Assembly (NCBI GenBank): GCA_038277395.1
Contig: CM076192.1
Coordinates: 55,413,119-55,477,118, forward strand
Length of the DNA: 64,000 nucleotides
Direction: 5' to 3'
DNA from: Dryocosmus kuriphilus
Taxonomy: Eukaryota; Arthropoda; Insecta; Hymenoptera; Cynipidae
Below are positions 1-10,972 of this stretch, piece after piece. The notes under the pieces were generated by a model, which saw only the letters and a list, made by a program, of their open reading frames with translations, was not told the DNA's origin and searched no databases. Position 1 is the stretch's first letter. Each line of letters starts with the position of its first letter. The position numbers were made by a program, and so were the translations under genes.

Positions 1-1166
1 GTCATCAAGGAAGCGACGACATCAGTCCGCTGCTTCCATAGATGGAAGCAGTAAGACGTCAAGAACGTCAATTATAAGCATGTCCCATTCATGCAAGCCC
101 GATTCAGTTAGACAGAATGGACCATCGTGTTCAAGCGCCAAGACCCCCCAAGTAAAATCAGGGCAGGGAAAAATTCCCGCCATAAATGTGCTAGTGGATG
201 AGGTCAATCATCCCTACACCCTAACCCCCTGTTAAACTCATCATTAGAAATATCCCGATTTCTCTCCCTGAAGATTCAGTACTTGCTGAAATACAGGAAG
301 AACAGTCGGATGTGAAACCGACAATCTAGAAAAGCCCTGCCTATGATTCTTCTTACGTTCCCAAATTTGCGCAGGCAAAAGACCTTCTAAACCTATAGTC
401 CCTTGCGTTTATAAAAATAAAAGTGGAGCCCTATGTTAAACCAAAGGAAACCTCTCAGTGTCTCAACTGCCAGAGATTCCACCATGTTTCCGACATGTGC
501 CACGCTACCCCACGTTGCGTCAAATGTGGAGGCTCGCACCGTAGCTCAAGCTGCGAAAAAGTCCCGCAAGCTCCGGCCACTTGCGCTAACTGCTTGGAAG
601 ATCATCCCGCCAACTACCGAGGCTGTTCTGCGTTTAAGAAAGCCTCCAGAAGACAAAACTCCAGTCGTAATCAAAACAAAAATAAGTTAATAACCTCTGA
701 TGTCAAAAAAGTAAAAAATGTAGTGACTCAAAATAAAGAGCCTACTCCACAGACGACACCGATGTAAAGCTCTCCGCAAAAGCAGACAACCCTCGTTTTC
801 ACCCCCCCCCCCCCCCCCCCCTTCCCCGCAAAATGTACCACTTTTCAGCACAATTGTAGCATCTACGGCACAATCTAAGCCAAGCGCGATCAATTCTAAA
901 CCTAGGCAGTCAACTAAAAAACTGCAAAATAATACACAAGTTAAAACATCCAACGCCGTGTTGAAAACCACGCCACAGACTAGAGTCACTCCAGTAGCCG
1001 AGCCTACTCACACTGCTCCATCCCAAATAATAAAAATCAACTTAATAAGCCTTTAAGATCGCGCCACGACCTTGACCACCGATATAATGGGGGGGGAAAA
1101 ATAAACCTACCTGAAGCAATAAATTCAACCACCGAGATTATAAATAATATATTAACACTCGCTATC
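1..1166 (+). pseudogene. A1 ORF1 (gag-like, zinc knuckle) remnant
   Basis: The product would be a nucleic-acid-binding gag-like protein that packages the element RNA. The segment 423-767 keeps three Cys/His knuckles of the Jockey type, starting CLNCQRFHHVSDMC, CVKCGGSHRSSSC and CANCLEDHPANYRGC. Upstream, about 190 bp of the family are deleted near 228 (the text jumps to VKLIIRNIPISL), the frame is broken near 310-400, and a stop interrupts it at 765-767. A run of 20 C at 802-821 expands a proline-rich stretch. It cannot make a full protein. Confidence 0.8.
802..821 (+). repeat. Poly(C) tract in A1 gag
   Basis: Twenty C in a row extending a proline-coding stretch. The right arm has G20 at 50355-50374. 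Prone to length error in sequencing. Confidence 0.95.
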
Positions 1167-1170
1167 GAAA

Positions 1171-2095
1171 ATGGCCAACTCCGGTAATAACGTATCAAAA
1201 ATTATTTTTTGGAACGTACAGGGTTTCTATAAAAAAAAGACATGAACTAGCTACTTATCTCTATCAAAATAGTATAAACATATGACTGCTCAGCGAAACT
1301 ATACTCCGCGAATCCCTTCGAGTCAATCTTATGCGTGGCTATAAATCTTACAGGAGCAACACTAATAGGCGCGCCATTTTAATTCAAGAAATTATTGAAG
1401 CATTTACAAAAAATGATTACAGTAAAATATTAAAAACGAGCACCCTCGGTTATTGCTGCAGGCGACTTCAACGCGAAACATCTAGCTTGGAATAACAGAA
1501 CAACTAACAAGACCGGAAAGCAATTATTTCAATTCATAACGGACAAAAATCTCTCCGTATCCGCACCAGATTCACACACCTTTCTTCCCCATAATACTAA
1601 ACATAAATCGGACCTCATGGACTTCGCAGTAACTAAAAATAATTACTTTAATCATGCCACTACCATTATAAACGAACTAGACTCAGATCATCGACCAATT
1701 TTACTTAACCTCCGTACTAAATGTGAAAAATCTCCGATTGCACCTCGCTACAATTTTGCCAAAGCAAACTGGCAGACTTTCACCTCGACCCTGGAATCAC
1801 AACTAGATTTAGAACCCGCATTACTAAATACTACTCAAATAGATCAAGCCGTAGCAAACCTCACTCTTAATATATAAAAACTGCTATTCAAACTTCAGTC
1901 CCTCAGACTACATTTAATGAATACGATCCGCCCCTCAGCCCTGAGATTTAAGACCTTATCAACATTCGTAACAGCCTTTGTAATAAACCTCAGAAAACTA
2001 AAAACCTTATTCTAAAAAATACGATTAACCATCTTCGAAAAACCATTGCTGTAAAAACTATTGAACACAGGTGCATTAATTGGATTACAGTAGTG
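1171..2095 (+). pseudogene. A1 ORF2 endonuclease remnant
   Basis: It begins with ATGGCC at 1171 and follows the APE-type endonuclease of the A family. GDFNAKHLAWN is readable near 1450-1495 and LDSDHRPILLNL near 1677, the substrate-binding and catalytic motifs of the exonuclease-endonuclease-phosphatase fold. The frame is broken in several places (for example at 1230-1245 and 1380-1440). The text ends near 2095 before any reverse transcriptase, so the ORF is dead. Confidence 0.75.
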
Positions 2096-2299
2096 TGAAA
2101 CACCTTATTTATAAACCATACATCATTTGATATAATTAAGGATATTATTTTTAATTGTTGAACATTTGATTTCAACAAAGCACTAAGTTCAACACGTATT
2201 AAAAAATTAATGCACTGAAACAATAAATTGTGGAAATTCACGGAACGCCAACAGACAACTGTGAGCACCTGAGTACAAAGATACCTTTGCTAAGTAACT
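2096..2299. other. Unassigned segment between A1 and B
   Basis: AT-rich sequence matching neither flanking element. It has no convincing reading frame. The same segment sits at the mirrored place (about 48735-48975), so it predates the arm duplication. It may be old host DNA or a short insertion. Confidence 0.4.
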
Positions 2300-2319
2300 G
2301 CTGACTCATTTCCCGAACC

Positions 2320-3472
2320 GAATCGCATTAACCAAAAATATTCAAAACCTTGTTAGCATTGAAATATTAAATGAGCTTCACTCTGACCACAATCCTGTCA
2401 TTTTAGAGTTGAACGAAAATTCAGACAACATCCTTCTCCCACGTAAAACATTTTTAAACTACAAAAAAGCAAACTGGGAGGGTTTCGGAGAGAACATAAA
2501 CTGCAATATAAAAAAAAATTAGTGGTACATTTAAAACAAAAGAGGAAATAGACCAAAGTGTAGACAACTTAACAAACAGCATTAGCAAAGTAATATTGGA
2601 AAACATACCATTATCTGAACCCTTTGATCGTAAAGTCTTAACACTGAACGGACCACGAGGCCTTGTTTTTGAAGCCAAGGGACTGAAGTCATGAGTGATG
2701 AATCCACTCAAAAAATTGTGCAAAAAAGCTACTTTGAAACCCTTAACTCTAATTTTGACCTAGATAACGTAAGATTTGTAACACCAAAAGAAGTAAAGTT
2801 AGCAATTAGAAAAACCATGCCAAATAAGGCCCCTGGCTGTGATAAAATTTCTAATAGAATTCTTAAAAATTTGCCTAAGAAAATATTAGTACAAATTATA
2901 TATGTATTTAATGCTGTTTTTACTCTCCTACTTCCCAACCGAGAGGAAAAATGCAATTATAATTCCTATATATAAGACGGGAAAAAATAAAATTTTCCCC
3001 CAAAGCTACCGACCTATAAGTCTACTACCGACTATCAGCAAAATATTTGAAAAAATTATCTATAAAAGACTCTGGGACCATGAATGTACTCACATCCAAA
3101 TAATACCTGAACAATTTGGTTTTCGGCAAAAACATAGCACACTTCACCAACTAGTTAGACTTACTAATCACATAAGTACCAATTTTAATATTAATAAATG
3201 TACCTCGCTCCTCCTGCTCGATCTTGAGAAAGCGTTCGACACGGTTTGGCACAAGGGCTTGATATATAAATTAAAGAAATTAAAGAAATTATATATCCCT
3301 TTATATTTAATCAAAATCACCATTAGCTACCTGAGCAACAGGGAATTTCAAGTACAAATTAACAAAACTCTTTCTGATTGTCATTGTGCCAAGGCCGGTG
3401 TTCTTCAAGGATCTATTCTGGGAGCCAGATATTTTATATATTATGTTAATAATTTACCTTCAACCAATGTTA
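2320..3472 (+). pseudogene. B ORF2: endonuclease end and reverse transcriptase, first part
   Basis: Readable motifs: ELHSDHNPVILEL (endonuclease), APGCDKISNRILKNLPKK, SYRPISLLPTISKIFEK, IPEQFGFRQKHSTLHQL, LDLEKAFDTVWHKGLIYKL and GVLQGSILGARYF, the usual order of fingers and palm blocks in Jockey reverse transcriptases. There are frameshifts near 2515 and 2920 and a duplicated KLKK near 3275. The catalytic FADD block lies beyond the Tc1 insertion, at 5285. A pseudogene. Confidence 0.85.
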
Positions 3473-3581
3473 CAGTCTGTTCCACAAGACAAGGTGCGCG
3501 TTTTCTCGGAAAGTTTCAAAGAAAACTTCATTTTTCTTTTTTGCCATGAAAAAAAGCTTTCAAATTTAGGGCAGACTCTAC

Positions 3582-5112
3582 TTAATAAACCGTCCAATCG
3601 CCGTTATTCTGGATAACGGCCTGCCACCTTCTGGGCATGCTCTCGACTAGTTTTTCGGCATATTCTGAAGATGGAGAGCGCCATACCTCTCTAATTCGTC
3701 GAGAAAACTGCTTGAGGGTGAATACACGCCTTCCTGTAAGATTTTTCTTAACGACACTCCACACATTTTCAATTGTATTTGCATCAGGAGATTGTGAAGC
3801 ACAGTTCAAGGTCAAGACGCCATTTTCCGCTTTCCAGCTCGTGCAGAGGCGACTGCGATGTTTAGGGTCGTTGTCCTCTTGAAGGATCCAAACCTCATTG
3901 TTGGCTCCGAACATCTTTCCTGCAGACTTTAGAAGACCATGTTTGTAGATTTTGACCATTCTTTGAGCGCTCAGGTTCTCAGTAAAAAGCTCTAAACAGC
4001 CAAAACCGCACTGTGAGAAACATCCCTAAACATGGACCTTTATGGGGTGTTTAACAGTTCGCTGGAGGAACCGCTCACCACAACCTGACCAGGCACGTTT
4101 TATGGGAACCCATGCCCAAAAGGACGCTTCGTCGGAAAAAGTTACATTTGACTAATTGCGATCATTATTTTCCGTAGCCCATGCCAAGAGTTTTTGCATG
4201 TGAACGTCTAAGAGCAGGGATTTCTGCCTCGTGGAACGGTACTGCATTTTTGCCTCAGGTAATCTGCGTCTTATAGGGCCGATTCCACCAACTGCGATTA
4301 AATTGATGATTAGCTAATCATGATTATATTTCAATCAGCTTCTTAATCATGATTAACTTGTGACACGTTCCACCATGCATTTTTAACCTATGGTTAGCTA
4401 ATCGTATGGTCTGTTCGCAATAAGTCTAGTTTCTGCGTGTTTCTGTTGTAACGGTGATTCTGATTGTCTGATTTCAAACTTCGAGTTCGATATCTATTTT
4501 CGATAGATAAACTTCTATGAACGAATCGTGTAGTGAAATTCAAATCAACCAAAGATTCAAAATGATTGATTCGTTCTTCAAATATTCGTGGCCGTATCTC
4601 AATTCCAAAATCATCTTCATCGTCACATGAAGATCAAATATCTTTATAAATTTCATCCATATTTCACTCTATACCCTCTATAGCCTATACTGTCGCACTA
4701 CACTTCTTCTTTAATCATGGTTTAAAAGATGGTGGAACGCAATATACTGATTAAATTAAGTTAATCAATGATTAAAATTTAATCACAGTTGGTGGAATCG
4801 GCCCATAGTGTTTATACTAACATCTAGTCCCTTCGCCGCTAGCTTAGCTTTGGCTTCGCCCAGTGGCAGAGCTGGGTTGCGCTTGAACAGTCCGATGATC
4901 GCCTTATCCTCCTTACTCGACGTTGCTCGCATTGCTCCTCTTCCCGGCAGATCGTCGACTGTTTTTGTGTCCCTATACTGCTCCATCCACGTTTGCACGA
5001 AGTGCTTAGACTTTTAAAGCACTTTAGCAGCGGCTGAGTAAGAAAGTTGTGGTCCGCGTTTATTGGTGCACAAAAACACAGCCTCAAAACGTTTAGCTTA
5101 TACAGCACTCAT
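3582..5112 (-). pseudogene. Tc1-like transposase, disrupted by a MITE
   Basis: DDE transposase that would cut and paste the element at TA sites. The ATG at 5112 opens an N-terminal helix-turn-helix region containing PGRGAMRATSSKEDKAI and LAAKGLDVSINT. The coding text is then interrupted by the MITE at 4276-4804. The C-terminal part (3582-3959) is open and carries WILQEDNDPKHRSR (second catalytic Asp) and NTIENVW (final Glu of DD34E). Frameshifts occur around 3980-4140, including near the first catalytic Asp. Non-functional. Confidence 0.88.
4276..4804. mobile_element. 529-bp MITE inside the Tc1 transposase (left copy)
   Basis: Ends are inverted repeats beginning GGGCCGATTCCACCAACTG. A 3-bp duplication ATA flanks it (4273-4275 and 4805-4807). 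Removing it and one ATA joins the transposase codons for SINT and IRRRLPEAK in frame. The interior is rich in palindromes of the TTAATCATGATTAA type and has no reading frame. GGG ends and a 3-bp duplication resemble PIF/Harbinger-derived MITEs, but ATA is not the usual TWA target, so the superfamily is uncertain. Confidence 0.88.
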
Positions 5113-5269
5113 TGCGCAATCTTGTGCAATATCTCACACTTCGAACGAGAATGAAGCGAATCAGCGGTTCCGCCTTAGTCCTTCAAACGCACAGTCAGGC
5201 CAAAAAAGAAAGGAAAAAAAATCTTTGAATTTTCGAGAAAACGCGTACTTTGTCTAGTGGAACAGACTG

Positions 5270-5515
5270 TACGACAAATTCTATGTTCGCCGATGACACA
5301 GCTGTCGATGCGAAATTAGCAAATCCATTTAAATGTCACCGAAGCATGTAAGAAAGGATACAAAACCATAGGTATGCTCTACCCTCTACTGTGTAAGGGA
5401 AGTGACTTAAGCGAAAATAATAAACTAATTATCTATAAAAAAATCATAAGACCTATAATGTTATATGCAGCCCCCGTCTGGAGCAACACCTGTACATCAT
5501 TCTTGTAAATAGTGT
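5270..5515 (+). pseudogene. B ORF2, second part after the Tc1 insertion
   Basis: The text resumes with MFADDTAV at 5284, the catalytic block of the reverse transcriptase, then jumps through two deletions (near 5310 and 5334) to EACKKGYKTIGMLYPLL and LYAAPVWSNTCTS. The right-arm copy at 45190-45640 retains the deleted residues, so these losses are specific to this arm. Confidence 0.8.
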
Positions 5516-5750
5516 ACAGTACTCTTTAGGTTAGGTTAAGTTCTATCAGGTTTTGTTTAAATTTTCTCCTGAATATTACCTTCTTATATAAGTGAAACAT
5601 CACCTTATAGATGCGAAACACTACCATTACAACCTTCAATTAAAGCAGGCTTATTCCGAAAAGGATAGATATTCCAAATAAGGATCCACATATGTATTTA
5701 CCATTTATGTACCAATACTGATCAATAAACACTTTTATAAAACGTAAAAC

Positions 5751-5971
5751 CTAATCTAGCAAAGAGATTTAGAGAGAAGACACAAGAGATAAACGAACCT
5801 GGCGTTCTATTCTCTCTACCCATTCTATCAATTAGTACGTTAAACACCTTTTCTTTTTTGCCGAAAACAGGGGCGACGTCCTGGATCTACAGTCTAAAGA
5901 ACAAAAATTAAATTTTAAATATACATCCCACACTAGACATAGGGGGCTTCCCACCTGGTGCAAAAAGAAAC
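5751..5971. other. Unassigned segment between B and H
   Basis: About 220 bp between the end of B and the poly(T) marking the 3' end of H on the opposite strand. I see no motif or credible frame. The segment is mirrored at about 44706-44935. Confidence 0.4.
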
Positions 5972-6444
5972 TTTTTTTTTTATTATGTCGAGGAAGGGGA
6001 ATCTTCAAAAGACAACCCATTGATGGGTAGTGTCGGATTCACAAGATGCGCCTACCGACTAAAACCCCTCCCCGAATGGTTACCAACCTTGAAGTTATGA
6101 ACCAAAGATGAGACGGACGGAGGTTGGTGGTCCAAGACAGTTGAACTGCAGGGACACTCGCGCTAGAAGCGAAACACGGAAAGAGAAGAAAGGATTAAGA
6201 GGTTGACGAAACGAGCAGGCACGGCCTTCTAAAATGGTCAGAAGTTTTACTTACGTAGTTTGCAAGTGATTTAATTCTGGGGATTGTATGATTTTGTACC
6301 GAAAGACGAAGGTTTGCTGCATATGATTGTGCGGCTACGGTGATAGAGGGTAGTTTGGATTCAGCCAGAATTTGTGTATTACGTATAAACCAGGGAATAT
6401 TCAGAGAGGAGCGAAGAAGGCGCGTATAAGTCCCTTGGAGCTTT

Positions 6445-6458
6445 GACAGGTTGCTTGG
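6445..6458. repeat. 14-bp target-site duplication, upstream copy
   Basis: GACAGGTTGCTTGG, repeated at 10959-10972, flanks element E. Collapsing the two copies restores a continuous H reading frame (SNLS joined to KLQG). Confidence 0.95.
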
Positions 6459-6688
6459 AATTATGATTATGATTCAATTGATTTGAATTGAATTATTGAT
6501 ATCGATTGCTTCGACCGAGTTTGTCGTGAGGAATTGATTTTGCATCTGAATTTTCGTAGAGAGAAATTTGGATTGACATTTGATAGAATTAGAATGAATT
6601 GATTTCGAATCTGAGTTGTTTCGAGAATTGCTCATGGGAGTAGCGGTTGCGAATTAGAGATTGCATATGAATTCGATTATTGAGCAGG

Positions 6689-7975
6689 ATGACGAGAGAA
6701 AGCAAAAGACCGAAAACGTCGGGAAATCCGATCCCTACGTCAAATCGTTTCGAGCCACTCTCGGAAGAGGAGGATGAGGATACGCTCAAACATAAAACTA
6801 CAGAGGATAATTCGGATATGGAGGAGGAAAATACGAACAGTCAGACCGAGGCAAAAGAGAAGAGGAACAACATACCACCCATTGTAATCACAAGGGCTAT
6901 CACGGATTATGCCGGGACAATTAAACATCTGAGGGACCTCCCGCCATCCAAAAAAGTGAGTGTGATGATAACGAAGGAAGGACTTTCAATCCGGGTGGAT
7001 ACAATAGAGGACTACAATGTCCTTAAGGAGCAACTTGACAAGGGGGGAGTCTCGTATTTCACTCATGGTTTTAAGGATAAAAAACAGAAAACGTTGGTAT
7101 TAAAGGGATTGCCGGACATACCTATAATGGAAATATTCGAGGAGATGCTTGCCCAGGATGTGAAGTGTGTGAAAGTGGCAATGTTAAGGAGGCGAAAACC
7201 GCATCAAAAAAATGACTAAGTGAAAAGAGATAAAGTGTACCACCCGTTTTTTCTAGTGACTTTTAGTGCAGATGCAGACATACAAAAAATAAGAGGCATC
7301 CGGTACTTATGTTCTGTTAGGATATGCTGGGAAGCTTTCAGAAATTCAAGACTTGCGACACAGTGCAGAAGGTGTCAGCAGTTTGGACACGAGACGTCCT
7401 TTTGTAGGAATCCCCCAAAGTGTGTTAAGTGCATTGGGACACATCTCACGAATGAGTGCACAAAAACGGAAGAGCAACCGGTACAGTGTGTTAACTGCAG
7501 AGGAGCTCACCCAGCAAGCTTCTCAAAGTGTGAAGTATATTTAAGACACCTGGAGAAGATAGACTCTCAAAGAAGCAAAAATTCGCTTGTGACGAGGCGT
7601 CGCATAGGGGTGGATTCTCCCCAGAAAACTCTAAAAAAATTTTCACCGATGAAAACACCGACCCCAAAGGTACTTACAACGCCAGAGGCAGCCAAGTACA
7701 CATGGGGAAAACAGAAGGGCGAGGTGCTTACTACTAAAGGAGCGGCCAAGCACACAGGAGGAGATAGAGGATGTGATGAAGAGGAATACACGCAGCAGCG
7801 TGTAAATTCAGATTTCTGCGAACTCACCGAGGAACTGAAAAAGCTGAACAACATCTGCAACATAGGACGAATGCCAAGTTTAGTAAAATTACTAAACTCA
7901 AGGTTAGTAAATTGTAAGAATGATTTGGAAAGAATTGAAGTATTCACAAGTGTTCTTATAAATGGCAGCAAATAG
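6689..7975 (+). pseudogene. E ORF1, gag-like zinc-knuckle protein with one nonsense codon
   Basis: The first ATG is at 6689 (MTRESKRPKTSG). The N-terminal part is acidic and Ser/Thr-rich. Next comes a PRE_C2HC-like region (VSVMITKEGLSIRV to LVLKGLPDIP), then three knuckles: CRRCQQFGHETSFC, CVKCIGTHLTNEC and CVNCRGAHPASFSKC. The frame is continuous except for TAA at 7217-7219 after QKND. The same TAA is in the right arm, so it predates the duplication. The product would bind the element RNA. The C-terminus (SDFCELTEELKKLNNIC) also occurs in element D. Confidence 0.88.
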
Positions 7976-10662
7976 TTTAATTTCTAAAATATTAAATATA
8001 GCGCATTGGAATGCGAATGGAGTGCGCGGAAACCTGAGTGAAGTTAAAGATTTTTTGAGGGATCATAAAGTAGATATTATGCTAATAAATGAGAGTAGAT
8101 TAACGCTAAACGCAAAAATGTATGTGCCGGCCTACAATAAAATTAGAAAAGATAGGGAAAATGGTAAAACAGGGGGAGGAGTTCTCATACTAATAAAAAT
8201 GTCATTAAGATATAGAGAAATAGAGATAAACACAAAAAATATAGAGGCAGTTGCAATCAAAATGATGGATAATTTAATAATTGTATCTGCATGTAACCCA
8301 CCGCGAAATAAACTCGATACAAGGGATTTAGATCTTATATTTAAATTAGGAAATAAAGTCTTGTTGTACGGGGATTTTAACGCCAAAAATATAGCCTGGA
8401 ATTGTTTTCGGGGCAATGTAAATGGTACAATATTCCAGGATTATGCCAGTCGTAATACATTAAAAATATTAACTCCTGATAATTTTACACTCTATCCGTA
8501 TTCCAATGCGCAACCGAGCGTAGTAGATATTGGTCTCGCGAAAAATCTAGACTGTGAAATAGATCTAACGGTTATTGATGAATTATCTTCGGATCATAAC
8601 CCGGTAAAGATTGTTTTAGATAGCAAGTTAGGGCTTGAAATTCGAAAGCGTGAATTCTTAAATTATAAAAAAGCGGACTGGCCGAAGTTCAGAAAAATTA
8701 TTAATAAAGAGCTCACGTTAGAGTCGAAACTTAAAAATAAAAATGAAGTAGATGTTTGCGTTGACGGACTTCTAAGTGTTATCAACAAAGCCGTGGCCCT
8801 CTCAATACCCAAAACGGAGATCTCTGACAGACAAAAACCGCTGCCGCAATACATTAAAATATTAATTAAAGATCGAAATGCCTTACGCAGAATTTTTCAG
8901 AGAAGTAGCAGTGATGAAGTTAGAAAAATTAAAAATAAATTAGCGAATAAAATTAAAAGAGAAATTTCTTAATTCGAAAATACAAACTGGAATAATAAAT
9001 TGGAAAACCTTGAAATTAAAAATAATAGCTTGTGGAAAATGTCAAAATGTTTAGTTAAAAAGAATAAAAATTTTACACCTACACTCCATGGGCCTCGAGG
9101 CCTAGCGGTAGAGGATGATGACAAAGCGAATATACTGGCAGAGCACTACGAGAGGGTACACCAATTGACAGAGGACTTGGGCGATGAGTACACTGAGAGG
9201 TTGGTCGACGATGAATATAGACAAGTTCAAAATGAAATTGTAGATAAAGTCAGTGTAGAGCAGGTTACACCTAGCGAAATTAAGAGAGCTATACTTAGAA
9301 CTGGATCCAGAAAGGCCCCCGTTCTGGATGGCATACAAAACATTATTTTAAAGAATCTGCCTAAAAAAGCATTCGTAAAATTAACGTATCTTTTTAACTC
9401 ATGCCTTATGCTATCTTACTTCCCAGACACATGGAAAATTGCAAACGTTCTTCCTTTTCATAAGACAGGAAAGGATAAACTCTTTCCTGATAGCTACAGA
9501 CCAATCAGTCTTTTGCCTACTCTAGGCAAATTATTCGAAAAAACCATTTATAACCGCATTGAAATTTTTGAAAATAAAAATAAAGTATTAATTCCAGAGC
9601 AGTTTGGCTTTCGACCGCGGAGAAACACTGTAATGCAACTAACTCGAGTAACAAATTTCATTAGTGCAAATTTTAATAAAAATATAACGACGGCTATGGT
9701 AATTCTAGATCTAGAGGAGGCTTTTGACACCGTTTGGCACAAAGGCCTGATCTACAAGCTTAAAAGGTATAATCTACCAATATATATTATTAAAATCATC
9801 CAAAATTATATTAAAAACAGAAAATTTGTAGTGTCTGCAAATGGAGTAAAATCTAGAATGCATGACATTCAGGCAGGGGTTCCGCAGGGATCTATACTGG
9901 GTCCAGTTCTATTTATTTATTTCATAAATGATGTACCACGAATGATAGGCATAATACTTTCACTCTTCGCCGATGACACGGCAGCGTATACTGCATCCAT
10001 GAGTAAAAGACTTGCCGTGGTTAGACTACAAAAATATGCGACCGCTATTGCGGAATACTTTGAAAAATGCAAGCTTAAGGTTAATGCAGATAAGACTGAT
10101 TTTATTATTTTTTACGTATAAGGAAAAGAAAGAAAAAATACCTGATTTTGTAATATGTAATAAGGTTATCAAACCAAAGCTACAAATCTCGTATTTAGGA
10201 ATAATATTACATTATAGACTGAGCTATACAGCGCACGTAAATGCAATTAAAGCAAAAGTGATCAAAATGATAGGTATACTATATTGTCTAATAAATAGAA
10301 GAAGTAAACTAAGTATTAAAAATAAAACTATATTGTATAACGTCATAATTAAAGCTTTAATGTTATATGCGGCACCAGTCTGGAGCAACACCAATAAAAG
10401 TAACATTCTAAAAATCCAGAGAATGCATAATAAATGTATTAAAATGATAACCAATGCGAAACCAAGAGAGCGAAATGCGGATCTACATGTTAAACTTAAC
10501 CTGCCTTACATAGAAACTGAAATATATGATAGGACGAAAAAATTCTTCGAAAATCAAATAAATAATGTACCAGAACTGCAAGAAGCGAAACCACTACAAA
10601 AAAATGAAGCGCCGTTCAAATATAAACACAAAATGCCATATCACATATTAATTGATAGATAG
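7962..10662 (+). pseudogene. E ORF2: endonuclease and reverse transcriptase, nearly intact
   Basis: The ATG at 7962 overlaps the end of ORF1 by 14 nt, which suggests coupled translation. Endonuclease: HWNANGVRGN, INESRL, YGDFNAKNIAWN and SSDHNPV. Reverse transcriptase: SYRPISLLPTLGKLFEK, LDLEEAFDTVWHKGLIYKL, GVPQGSILGPVLF, LFADDTAAY (catalytic Asp pair) and YLGIILHYRL, then LMLYAAPVWSNTNK. Lesions in this arm: TAA at 8970-8972 in frame, and one extra T near 10108 that shifts the frame. The right copy lacks that extra T. Total length near 900 codons, normal for the clade. Confidence 0.9.
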
Positions 10663-10958
10663 GATGCCACACCGCGGCATCATAGTTGTAAATTCTAGTC
10701 CCTATTTTTAAGCTTTTAAAAAAAAAAATTTTTAACTAGTGGGTTTTTATAATAAATTTTTACCCAAACAGCATTATAATCTACGAAAGAGACAAAAATC
10801 AAGAAACAAAACGACCAGAAATACGAACAAATAGGCCGCGTTCGATTTAGCGAACTAGACACCTGAATAAACAGTAGAAATAAGCAAATTTTGTATAAAT
10901 GTATACTTGTTGCTAATAACCTTTTATGATCAATAAAGAAATTTTAAAACGGAAAACG

Positions 10959-10972
10959 GACAGGTTGCTTGG
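10959..10972. repeat. 14-bp target-site duplication, downstream copy
   Basis: Second copy of GACAGGTTGCTTGG after the 3' end of E. The mirrored pair in the other arm is at 39677-39690 and 44220-44233. Confidence 0.95.

Larger units (their letters stand above)
1..2095 (+). mobile_element. Jockey-type non-LTR element A1 (left copy, partial)
   Basis: Same family as A2: the gag text and the endonuclease text closely match A2 at 12266-16292. It contains the ORF1 region and the first part of ORF2 only. Homology stops near 2095, where unrelated sequence follows, so the reverse-transcriptase half is missing. The 5' UTR lies outside the window in this arm but is present in the mirrored copy up to about 51565. 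Confidence 0.85.
3473..5269 (-). mobile_element. Tc1-like DNA transposon (left copy)
   Basis: Terminal inverted repeats begin CAGTCTGTTCCACAAGACAA at 3473 and return inverted, ending at 5269. TA dinucleotides flank both ends (3471-3472 and 5270-5271). The TIR homology continues through GTACGCGTTTTCTCG-AAAGTTTCAAAGA, about 50 bp. Without the 529-bp MITE inside it the element is about 1.27 kb, a normal Tc1 size. It sits inside the B reverse-transcriptase frame. Confidence 0.92.
2300..5750 (+). mobile_element. Jockey-like element B (left copy), split by a Tc1 element
   Basis: Endonuclease C-terminus and reverse transcriptase text run from 2300 to 3472, then resume at 5272 after a Tc1-like insertion. 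The 3' region (about 5510-5750) resembles the 3' UTR of element C (26605-26746): both have a GTAAATA-TGTACAGTACT stretch and a GATCAATAAA/GACCAATAAA signal close to the end. B therefore belongs with or near family C. It is 5'-truncated. The segment after the insertion has lost two stretches that survive in the right arm. Confidence 0.8.
6459..10958 (+). mobile_element. Jockey-like element E (left copy), apparently full length, 4.5 kb
   Basis: Bounded by the 14-bp duplication. Order: a 5' UTR of about 230 bp rich in GATT/AATTGAATT motifs; ORF1 (gag-like); ORF2 (endonuclease plus reverse transcriptase) overlapping ORF1; 3' UTR to 10958. It ends AATAAAGAAATTTTAAAACG... rather than in a long poly(A). 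It carries two nonsense codons and one frameshift in this copy, few enough to suggest a fairly recent insertion. Element D (52690-61040) is a related copy, by its ORF1 C-terminus. Confidence 0.93.
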
